Shown piece after piece: positions 24,801 to 36,800 of a stretch of 64,000 nucleotides of DNA. Source of the DNA: Bathymodiolus brooksi (lineage: Eukaryota; Mollusca; Bivalvia; Mytilida; Modiolidae); the NCBI GenBank assembly GCA_963680875.1, contig OY804579.1, positions 83,627,095 through 83,691,094 of the forward strand, given 5' to 3'. The notes beneath the pieces were generated by a model. That model ran no database searches and was not told the DNA's origin. It saw nothing but the letters and a program-made list of their open reading frames with translations. The translations under genes were made by a program, and so were the position numbers. How positions within the stretch are numbered: the stretch's first letter is position 1; each line of letters starts with the position of its first letter.

Positions 24801-27800
24801 TCTACCTTTATGATGATCATCCTCAGCCTCTGTGTCATCTTCATCACCAAACAAGTTGTTAGTTATAGCTTTTGTTATGGCATGTTCTACAACTCTGTAA
24901 ATTATTATTCATCAGTTAATGTAATATTCATTGACATACGAAATTGTATAGTCAAACCTGTCTTATGTGACCTTCCAAGGGGAGATTGAAATAAGGTCAC
25001 ATAAGACAAGTGGTCGCTAAATACAAGTTTAATTAATATGAAATGCACTGTAAAGGGAATTTAAAATTAAGGTCACAACATACAAGTTATTGCTTAATAG
25101 AGGTGGTCGCTAAAGCAGGTTTGACTGCATCTAATATTACAACCAGAGGCTCACATGTTTCTGCATCACTCGCCTGTTTATAAATATAACAATGAAATAT
25201 TTTCAGAGCACAGCTACATAAGATTAAGAGTGCTATATATTAAACTTTAGTCATATGGTGGCCTTTTCCTATTTTTAATCAGCACAAAACATAATCTTGG
25301 ACAAGGTCACGTACAGTTCAGGACTGGTTTGTACAAACGTCAATTAATCCTCAAGTGTAAATTAATTCTATGTACATTTCAAGTAAATTTAAGTGTCAAT
25401 TAAGTTTTAATTTAAGTAAGGTTTGTGCAACCCAGACTAGGCTCAATTATTTCAGTAGATTCTCTAGTCTCTGTGCTGAAGACTGTAAAATTGGTATTTA
25501 CTGCTTGTCTGCTAAGCACGTAACATTTAGAAGTAAGAACAAAGACTGAATGGCCTAGAGTCAGTATAATGTATCTCAACTGGATTGACATGTCTACCTG
25601 TGAATTGTTATTTCAGTGATCTACAACAATAAAAGTCCAACTAAGTGTGTTGGTCTAGTACAGAGCAGACATCTTCATCATATTATCAAAAAGTAACATT
25701 TCTCACCATGATATAGCTGAAAAATTGGTCATTTGGCATTTAACAACAATCACTAACTCACTCAAAACAAAATATCCTATAACAATAGCAATATGGAGTC
25801 TTATCTTATTATCAAGGTCTAATTAAAGATACTGTCTATTATTGTAATACACTAAAGTAAATAACAACAACTATTTCCCTGGATGTTACTATAAATATTC
25901 CTTGTAATCTTATTGTTACTATAAATACTCTAAATAACAACAACTATATCTCATTGTTACTATAAATAAACATATCTCAAGGTAATACACAGAATACAAC
26001 TGACATAAATGTCATATTGATAGTAAATTTAGCCAAAAATAAATCTATGGTAATTTTCTTGAAGACAAAACATTTAAATGTCAACAAAATAACAGTACAG
26101 TCAAACCTGTATTAGGAGGTCACCTTTGGGACAAAGAAAAAGTGGCCTTATAAGATGGGTGGCCTCTTAAAAGAGGTTCATTTCATATGAAATTTTCTAT
26201 GACAGTACAAGAAAAGTGACCTTTAAATACAGGTGACTGCCTAATAGATGTGACTGCATTGGCAGGTTTGATTGAATATGGAAAATCCCCTTGCCACTGA
26301 TTGACTCATTAACTAGAGGCTCCCAGGAGCCTGTATAGCAAAAATATTTGGGAAGGGATTCCCCCTTTAATGTAAGTTGTTGTAAAAAACATAAATGTCA
26401 ATGATTCTCAAAATTAAGCTGTTGCTACTTCATATTTTGTAATAGAGTTGTTTCCCTATGATTATTTGAGTAACCAAAAGCAGTGAAAGTCAACAAAAAA
26501 AATGCATTTCAAGAGGAATAACAATCACAGTTGTCGTACATTTTCAACTGTGGAACTTTTTTTTGTAGATCTTGACATGCTGAACATTTTTGCAGTTTAA
26601 ACTTGACATCTTTCTCTTATAGTTTTCGAAATAAAGGACGAAAAGTAATAAAATTTTGAAAATTTGATGAAAAAAGGACAATAACTCCAAAATAGGTAAT
26701 GTGATTTACTTAAAAATTGCAGGGTGGGTAGATCTTGACATGATGAACATGTTTGCCATTTAAACTTAACATCTATCTCTTATAGTTTTTGAAATACAAG
26801 ACAAAAAGTATTAAAATTTTGAAAATTTGATGAAAAAAGGACAATAACTCCAAAATGGGTAATGGGATTTACTTAAAAATTGCAGGGTAGGTAGATCTTG
26901 ACATGCTGCACATTTTTGCAATTTAAACTTAACCTTTATCTTTTATAGTTTTTGAAATATAAGACGAAAAGTATTAAAATTTTAAAAATTTGATGAAAAA
27001 AGGACAATAACTCCAAGATGGGTAATCAGATTTACTTCAAAATTGCAGTGTAGGTAGATCGTGCTGTGCTGATCATTTTTATCCCATGTCAGATTACTGA
27101 TATTATTAACGGTTTTTGAGTTAATACCCAAAAACCTGCAATTTTACCATATGTTCTATTTTTAGTAACAGCGGCCATGTTGGTTGGTGCACGGCATCAC
27201 CGGACACAATTTTGAAACTAGACACCCTAGTGATGATTCAGACTGAGTTTGGTTTCAATTGGTCTAGTAGTTTCAGAGGAGAATATTTTTGAAAAAGCTT
27301 ATGACGTACGACGGACGACGCACGCCAAGTGATGGCAATAGCTCACGTGGCCCTTTGGGCCAGGTGAGCTAAAAATAGATCCAAGTTGTTTAAAGGTCGA
27401 ACTATTCTAGGTCAGATGAACCTAACATGTATTTTAAGAAATATATATCTTACTTAGATGTTCTGGCTGATGGCACTGGTGATTCTATAATACTGTATCC
27501 ACCATCACTGAAATTTAATACAAAATATATAATTAATTAGGAAACAATTTCAGGTAATCAAAGCAGAACATGCTATCAACTAACCAGCAATATCGTGGGA
27601 ATAAATACATAATAAATGGAAAATATTTAACAATAAAAGATTACACCACCAAAATCATACATATCAATGGGAAAGACGTTGTCATTGCTTCTAAAATGAG
27701 CATGTATTGTCATCCCCTCTGCAATAAAATGGCCTTATAAGAGAGGTGGCCTCTCTTGGAGGGGGGGACAAATTAGAAGTATTCTAAAAAAAAAATTTGG

Positions 27801-30800
27801 AGGAATCCTGTACAAAAAAATGTAATTTTTTCTTTAAAACAAATTAAATTGGTAAGTGAAATTAAAAAAATATGGACTAAAATATCTTTGTCTTTATCTT
27901 ACTGCTAGCACAATGCTCACCTGTCCAAAATAAATGGTGATGCTGCCCGTCCAGTCAACTCATCATCACTGAACATAGGACTGTGGATATTGCCTTTCCC
28001 TACTGTAAGACTTGACGATGTTTCACTGTGATCGTTATGGTCAAAATCTTCAGCATCTTGGTAATGGCCAACGTCATAATTCTCATGACGAATCTGGAAA
28101 AATAAATATGACCTCTTAAATTCTTGGCAAATTCTTCTTCAATTACCAAAAATATTAAAAATAGAGTTGTCAATTACAAAAAAAAATAAAAATAGAGTTG
28201 TCAATTACTAAAAAAAATATTAAAAAGAGTTGTCAATTACAAAAAAATTAAAAATAGAGTTGTATCTGATAAGTCTGTGACAAGTAAGCATGCTCTCTAT
28301 ATTATCAAACATGCTCATTGACAACCAAATTTGATTATATTGAGTCCTCTTTTTGTCATAACATGTTTCCACATATCTGAGGTGTATCTTTTATTAAAAA
28401 AAGACATTGTTGAAATTTATTTTTTATACTCAAATCATCTTTTGAATAGGATACTCTTTTATGAAAAAAAATGGAAGAACGTGTCCTAAGGAACATGAAT
28501 ACCCCACCCCCATTCCAGCAAAGGTAAACAGGGGCTTAAAGTGGTAAGGCGTTCTTTATATGATCCCTAACCTTGTGTATAAATTTCAAATGTATTTCTT
28601 AAGGGAAATTAAGCTATTGAACGGAAACCAAATGTGGGATGTAAGGAATGACAGAAATGGGTAACATTTATTGTCTCTGACGCAGCGGGGGCATCAAAAG
28701 AAAATTCATTGAAATTATTGTTCTAATACTGAAATCATTCTTTGAATAAGATCCTCTAATGTAATCTGACAGATCACATGTTAATCTTGTATCCAGAGTA
28801 CAAATACATAAAATGTCTATATAATCTGATGAAAATTGTATAGTAATAATGTTAGGTTTTATCATTACAGGAACATATACACCAGGAAGAAAAAACTGTA
28901 TAAACCATTAATAATATGTCTCCAAATTATGATGAAGGAAATAAACTGACATTACTCAATTATATGAATAAGATCCTCTATGTTTGTTACTCCTGCTCTT
29001 TGACATTACTCAGACACAATTATATGTTTGTTACTCCTGCTCTTTGACATTGTCATTACTCAGACACAATTATATGTTTGTTACTCCTGCTCTTTGACAT
29101 TGTCATTACTCAGACACAATTATATGTTTGTTACTCCTGCTCTTTGACATTACTCAGACACAATTATATGTTTGTTACTCCTGCTCTTTGACATTGTCAT
29201 TACTCAGACACAATTATATGTGTGTTACTCCTGCTCTTTGACATTGTCATTACTCAGACACAATTATATGTTTGTTACTCCTGCTCTTTGACATTGTCAT
29301 TACTCAGACACAATTATATGTTTGTTACTCCTGCTCTTTGACATTGTCATTACTCAGACACAATTATATGTTTGTTACTCCTGCTCTTTGACATTGTCAT
29401 TACTCAGACACAATTATATGTTTGTTACTCCTGCTCTTTGACATTACTCAGACACAATTATATGTTTGTTACTCCTGCTCTTTGACATTGTCATTACTCA
29501 GACACAATTATATGTTTGTTACTCCTGCTCTTTGGTTACTCAGACACAATTATATGTTTGTTACTCCTGCTCTTTGACATTACTCAGACACAATTATATG
29601 TTTGTTACTCCTGCTCTTTGACATTGTCATAATTATATGTTTGTTACTCCTGCTCTTTGACATTACTCAGACACAATTATATGTTTGTTACTCCTGCTCT
29701 TTGACATTACTCAGACACAATTATATGTTTGTTACTAATTCAACATCCTAATGTTAAAAAGTCCTCTAAGCCAAGAACGTTACAAGATACTTTTAATGAT
29801 TTACTTTCTAATATACAGAAACCTCTTGGAATTCATCATATTCGTACAATCTTATTTTCACTACCTGTAAACTACCTCAAAGATCTTAGGGATTTTGGAC
29901 TTGACAAAGGAGGCGTAGATCCTTTTTCTCCTAAGTACAGATTGTCTAGTATTATATGTGACGTGGCGTCCTTTCGTCTTTTTAAACCAGTTCGATCTGA
30001 ACCTCTTCATGATAACAACAGAAAATTCCTCCATATTCCGTTTGCTAATAAAGGAATCGATGCTATTAACATCAGCAATATTCTTAATAGAAAAGAGGTC
30101 ATAAAAGAAATTCCACCATATTTCAAAAATCAATCTGTTCCCATTGTCTCCTATAGCTACACTAACAGCATTGGCCGTAAAATTTTCAACTACAAAGAAG
30201 CATTGCAAGATATTAACATAAAAGAGTACATTAAGAACCCTCTGACTTGTGACTGCTCCCAATCTCCTTTTCAATACAACCCATCTGGACATGTAATCAC
30301 TGGTGATCTGAATATCATTCAACATGAGAGTCTCCGAAAGGTGATTTCTCATGGTCCTAAATTCAGAGAACCTCAACACATCAATTGGAAACATAATTTC
30401 AAGATAATTATGGATGCTGTTGAAGATTATGCCAGAAGGTTGATAAAGAGAGAAGTAGACCAAGATCCTGAGTTAGAGTCCTTGTCAGACTGGGTTAGAA
30501 CAATTAGGTCTCTAGTACAAGGTCGGATTCACAAACTAAAAAATTGTGTTAATAGTCGACCTAAGTCTGTATTTAAAGACCAAGAAGCTGTTAAGTGTCT
30601 TTCCTCTCTTCATGACAAATATGTTGTCGTTCCTGCGGACAAGGCTTCCAACAATATCGTGTTTGTATGTAAATCATATTACTTCGAATGTCTAATCAAG
30701 GAATTAGGCATAAATAGCAACACCTCTAGTAATACCACATACAAACCAACTTCGTTCGACAAAGATGAAATCCTAGCTAACCACAGATCATTCATGACCT

Positions 30801-33800
30801 CTTTAAACATTCCCTCTGGTAAAGAGTCTGAGGATTTACCCTATTTATATTGGATACCTAAACTCCATAAGACACCATACAAAGAAAGGTACATAGCGGG
30901 ATCATCAACTTGTTCGACGAAAGAATTGTCTATTCACCTGACAAAGATTCTGTCTACAGTAAAAGAGGGACAACAGAAATATTGTGAAACTGTTTACTCG
31001 CGTAGTGGCATAAATCACATGTGGATTTTGAAAAACTCTAAAGATCTTTTGGATAACCTGAAATCAAGATCTTTCTCTCAGGTATCCTCCATCAAAACTT
31101 TTGATTTTTCAACTCTATATACCACCCTACCGCATGACAAATTAAAAACCCGCTTAAAAGAAACAATTCATAAAGCTTTTAGTCATAGAAACTATGGCTC
31201 AAAATTTGTTGTGTTAGGCTACAATTCCACATATTTTTCAAACAAAATTCATAAAGGTAAAACATGCTACTCCGAGGAACAAGTGATCAGTATGCTGGAG
31301 TTCCTCATCGATAACATATTTGTCTCCTTTGGAGGGACACTGTTTCAGCAGGTCGTCGGCATACCAATGGGTACGAATTGTGCCCCTCTTCTAGCCGATT
31401 TATTTTTATACTCATATGAGTCGGAGTTTCTTCAAAAGCTTGTAAAAGATAAGAAGATTCATGAGGCTAGAGCCTTTAATTTCACATACAGGTATATTGA
31501 TGACGTTTTATCTATCAATAATTCTAGATTTGCAGAATTTCTTCCATTGATATATCCTCCAGAGCTGGAAGTTAAAGAGACCACCGATACAGCTTCGTCC
31601 GCATCATTTTTGGACTTATACCTCGAATTTGACGACAGTGGTCAACTCAGTACTAAAATTTATGATAAGCGGGACGACTTCAATTTTAAAATCATAAATT
31701 TTCCAAACATGTGCAGCAATATACCAGTTTCTCCTGCATATGGTGTTTACATCTCGCAATTGATTCGTTATGCAAGGGCCAGTAGCAATTATTCTGATTT
31801 CCTGAAACGTCATCTTCATCTGAGAAACAGGCTACTGGACCAGGGCTATAAAAAGATTCGCCTTATTCGATCTCTTAAAAAGTTTATATTCCGATACCAA
31901 TATCTTGTCGAAATATATTCCGTCTCTGCAGAAAAAATTATAAGCGATGCATTTTCATATAGTGAAAATGTATAAAGATAAAGAAGTCGCAAATGTCAAT
32001 AATTTTTTTGTCAATGTGTGACGTAAAAGTATTTTTGACATTTACGTCACCGAATATGGTACTGCTTTGACAACTATTTTACCTATTTTGTTCCTGTATT
32101 TAAATACTGTTACAGTGACAGCCGGAACCTTTGAACCGTAATGAGAGCGGGAGGTTTGGCGCCTTAAAATCTGATTCAACCCACCATTTCTTTAGAAATG
32201 CCTGTACCAAGTCAGGGTCACTACGGTTTTCACAGTTTTCCGGTTGTTGACTGATTTTGTCTGTTTATATAATTATGAGTTTTGACTTTCCCTTTATAAG
32301 ATTGTTCGGAGTTCGGTAATTTTGTTATTACCTTTATTTGACATTACTCAGACACAATTATATGTTTGTTACTCCTGCTCTTTGACATTGTCATTACTCA
32401 GACACAATTATATGTTTGTTACTCCTGCTCTTTGACATTGTCATTACTCAGACACAATTATATGTTTGTTACTCCTGCTCTTTGACATTACTCAGACACA
32501 ATTATATGTTTGTTACTCCTGCTCTTTGACATTGTCATTACTCAGACACAATTATATGTTTGTTACTCCTGCTCTTTGACATTGTCATTACTCAGACACA
32601 ATTATATGTTTGTTACTCCTGTTCTTTGACATTGACATTACTCAGACACAATTATATGTTTGTTACTCCTGCTCTTTGACATTACTCAGACACAATTATA
32701 TGTTTGTTACTCCTGCTCTTTGACATTACTCAGACACAATTATATGTTTGTTACTCCTGCTCTTTGACATTACTCAGACACAATTATATGTTTGTTACTC
32801 CTGCTCTTTGACATTACTCAGACACAATTATATGTTTGTTACTCCTGCTCTTTGACATTGTCATTACTCAGACACAATTATATGTTTGTTACTCCTGCTC
32901 TTTGGTTACTCAGACACAATTATATGTTTGTTACTCCTGCTCTTTGACATTGTCATTACTCAGACACAATTATATGTTTGTTACTCCTGCTCTTTGACAT
33001 TACTCAGACACAATTATATGTTTGTTACTCCTGCTCTTTGACATTACTCAGACACAATTATATGTTTGTTACTCCTGCTCTTTGGTTACTCAGACACAAT
33101 TATATGTTTGTTACTCCTGCTCTTTGACATTGTCATTACTCAGACACAATTATATGTGTGTTACTCCTGCTCTTTGACATTACTCAGACACAATTATATG
33201 TTTGTTACTCCTGCTCTTTGACATTGTCATTACTCAGACACAATTATATGTTTGTTACTCCTGCTCTTTGACATTGTCATTACTCAGACACAATTATATG
33301 TTTGTTACTCCTGCTCTTTGACATTGTCATTACTCAGACACAATTATATGTTTGTTACTCCTGCTCTTTGGTTACTCAGACACAATTATATGTTTGTTAC
33401 TCCTGCTCTTTGGTTACTCAGACACAATTATATGTGTGTTACTCCTGCTCTTTGGTTACTCAGACACAATTATATGTTTGTTACTCCTGCTCTTTGACAT
33501 TGTCATTACTCAGACACAATTATATGTTTGTTACTCCTGCTCTTTGACATTACTCAGACACAATTATATGTTTGTTACTCCTGCTCTTTGACATTACTCA
33601 GACACAATTATATGTTTGTTACTCCTGCTCTTTGGTTACTCAGACACAATTATATGTTTGTTACTCCTGCTCTTTGACATTGTCATTACTCAGACACAAT
33701 TATATGTTTGTTACTCCTGCTCTTTGACATTGTCATAATTATATGTTTGTTACTCCTGCTCTTTGACATTACTCAGACACAATTATATGTTTGTTACTCC

Positions 33801-36800
33801 TGCACTTTGGTTACTCAGACACAATTATATGTTTGTTACTCCTGCTCTTTGGTTACTCAGACACAATTATATGTTTGTTACTCCTGCTCTTTGACATTGT
33901 CATTACTCAGACACAATTATATGTTTGTTACTCCTGCTCTTTGACATTACTCAGACACAATTATATGTTTGTTACTCCTGCTCTTTGACATTACTCAGAC
34001 ACAATTATATGTTTGTTACTCCTGCTCTTTGTCATTACTCAGACACAATTATATGTTTGTTACTCCTGCTCTTTGACATTACTCAGACACAATTATATGC
34101 TTGTTACTCCTGCTCTTTGACATTACTCAGACACAATTATATGTTTGTTACTCCTGCTCTTTGACATTACTCAGACACAATTATATGTTTGTTACTCCTG
34201 CTCTTTGTCATTACTCAGACACAATTATATGTTTGTTACTCCTGCTCTTTGACATTACTCAGACACAATTATATGTTTGTTACTCCTGCTCTTTGGTTAC
34301 TCAGACACAATTATATGTTTGTTACTCCTGCTCTTTGGTTACTCAGACACAATTATATGTTTGTTACTCCTGCTCTTTGACATTACTCAGACACAATTAT
34401 ATGTTTGTTACTCCTGCTCTTTGACATTGTCATAATTATATGTTTGTTACTCCTGCTCTTTGACATTACTCAGACACAATTATATGTTTGTTACTCCTGC
34501 TCTTTGGTTACTCAGACACAATTATATGTTTGTTACTCCTGCTCTTTGACATTACTCAGACACAATTATATGTTTGTTACTCCTGCTCTTTGACATTACT
34601 CAGACACAATTATATGTTTGTTACTCCTGCTCTTTGTCATTACTCAGACACAATTATATGTTTGTTACTCCTGCTCTTTGACATTACTCAGACACAATTA
34701 TATGTTTGTTACTCCTGCTCTTTGACATTGTCATTACTCAGACACAATTATATGTTTGTTACTCCTGCTCTTTGACATTGTCATTACTCAGACACAATTA
34801 TATGTTTGTTACTCCTGTTCTTTGACATTGACATTACTCAGACACAATTATATGTTTGTTACTCCTGCTCTTTGGTTACTCAGACACAATTATATGTTTG
34901 TTACTCCTGCTCTTTGACATTACTCAGACACAATTATATGTTTGTTACTCCTGCTCTTTGACATTACTTACGACACAATTATATGTTTGTTACTCCTGCT
35001 CTTTGGTTACTCAGACACGATTATATGTTTGTTACTCCTGCTCTTTGTCATTACTCAGACACAATTATATGTTTGTTACTCCTGCTCTTTGGTTACTCAG
35101 ACACAATTATATGTTTGTTACTCCTGCTCTTTGGTTACTCAGACACAATTATATGTTTATACGACAATAGGATCAGGTACAAAATTTACAACTTAGAACA
35201 TCTTCTCCTAGTTGATGAGAAATACATAATGTTGGTGAAAGTTGGAGCTTGAATTGTTGTATGGACGGATGTCTTGAGCACCATCAAGAAAAGGAGAGAT
35301 AAAGTAGAGGAATACTACTAATGAACTTTGTCTCTTTGTGAATTGCATAACACTAAATTGATTTTTCAAGCTTCAATAAGGAAGTGCTGTTTATTTTAAG
35401 TCCTATATAAGGAAACCTAAAAATAAACATAAGCAGTAATATTGAACATAAATTATAACAACTTGTATTGATATGAGCCAACAGTTTATAATAACATATT
35501 TTACTGTTTCCTGCAATAAATACATACAATACAATCTGCACACAAAGCAGTCTCTCTGTATCTAAATATAATTTCCAGACTGGTTGGATTCTATACAAAT
35601 GCAACTTAATCAAAGAACAAGTATCCCCCCTAACAATTCATTATGGAGAAAACTTCCCCAGAGGTGGATCTAGTCTTTACCATAAGAAGAGGGGGGGGAA
35701 CATTTTTTTTTATATAGAAAAAAATCGGATTTCAAAACAATTTGTTTTTAGAAAAATCAAGACACCAAGGTGTAATTCAAAGGGAAAATTACAAAACATG
35801 ATAAAAAGAAAAATGACAAGGACGAAATTGGAAATATTCTGTTAAAACGTGTTTTTATCAGTCTATAGCTGGATTATACATGTATATATAAAAATCCTTA
35901 TTTCTAATATAATCTTATTATCTATTACATGTCAGAGGTAGAAAGTCTTATTTACAATTAATATAAATGTAATTTTAATACAGAATTAATAAGGCCAGAA
36001 ATTGATATACATATCATTTATGTAATATAGAAGATTGTATGTACTTTAGTAAGAGAGTGGGCGATTGTTGATTAATAAGTGAGCAATTTTTCAGCTTTAT
36101 CAGTGGCAAGAACAGGTTGACTTTGGACGAGATAATGATGATGTCTACTTTACTCAATTGGATTTTTATCATGGTAGCTCACTAAAACAACAATTCACAT
36201 GTTGCCCCACTCTGATACATCATCCTGACTCTCTGCCAACCAGTCTTTGCTCTTACTCATTAATGCTGTGTGCTTAGCAGAGGAGCAACAAATACCAATT
36301 TCATAGTCTTTGCTTTGACCCAACCAGGACTCTGAACCCACAATCTACAGCACTTGATGTGATCATGCTAATCATTACACAACTAGGTTTGCCAGTGACT
36401 TGCAGCAAATCTGTTGTTTTCTCTAGGTACTGCAGGTATTCACCAATAAAACTGACCATCAATATATAATGCTGAAATATTGTTAAAAGTGACATTAAAC
36501 CATGCATTACCCAAACACTAAGTGTAAGGTAATAAAACAGTCTCACTTTGCTAAGTGACCACTTTTCTAAATTATTTCATTAACATCACACAAACATAAT
36601 ATAATTATTCTTATACAATTTGTTTTTTTATACCTATAATTTATAATGGTAGACAATCCCTTCAGGTAAACACTCTTAACTTCATTTACTTTCAGTGCAT
36701 TATTTAACAAACTGTAGACTAAATAAATATTTGCAATGAAGTCAAGTAAATTAATCAATGCCAAAAATGATTGATCAATGAATACTTATACAATGTATAC

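Noticed and set aside
25326..25430. Possible small foldback between GGTTTGTACAAAC and GGTTTGTGCAACC
   Set aside because: Each end is nearly self-palindromic, so the apparent pairing is weak evidence; no target duplication is visible.
29861..30463. 200-codon minus-strand reading inside the RT ORF
   Set aside because: Shadow of the RT frame; it has no recognisable domain, while the plus strand has all RT motifs.
29000..35160. CRISPR-like array (regular repeats)
   Set aside because: No unique spacers separate the repeats; it is a head-to-tail eukaryotic satellite in an intron.
33252..35252. Many overlapping open readings of 60-107 codons across the satellite ([16 protein letters not shown]… type peptides)
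   Set aside because: They are the satellite units read in all frames; lengths change with unit variants and no start context or splice structure supports a gene.
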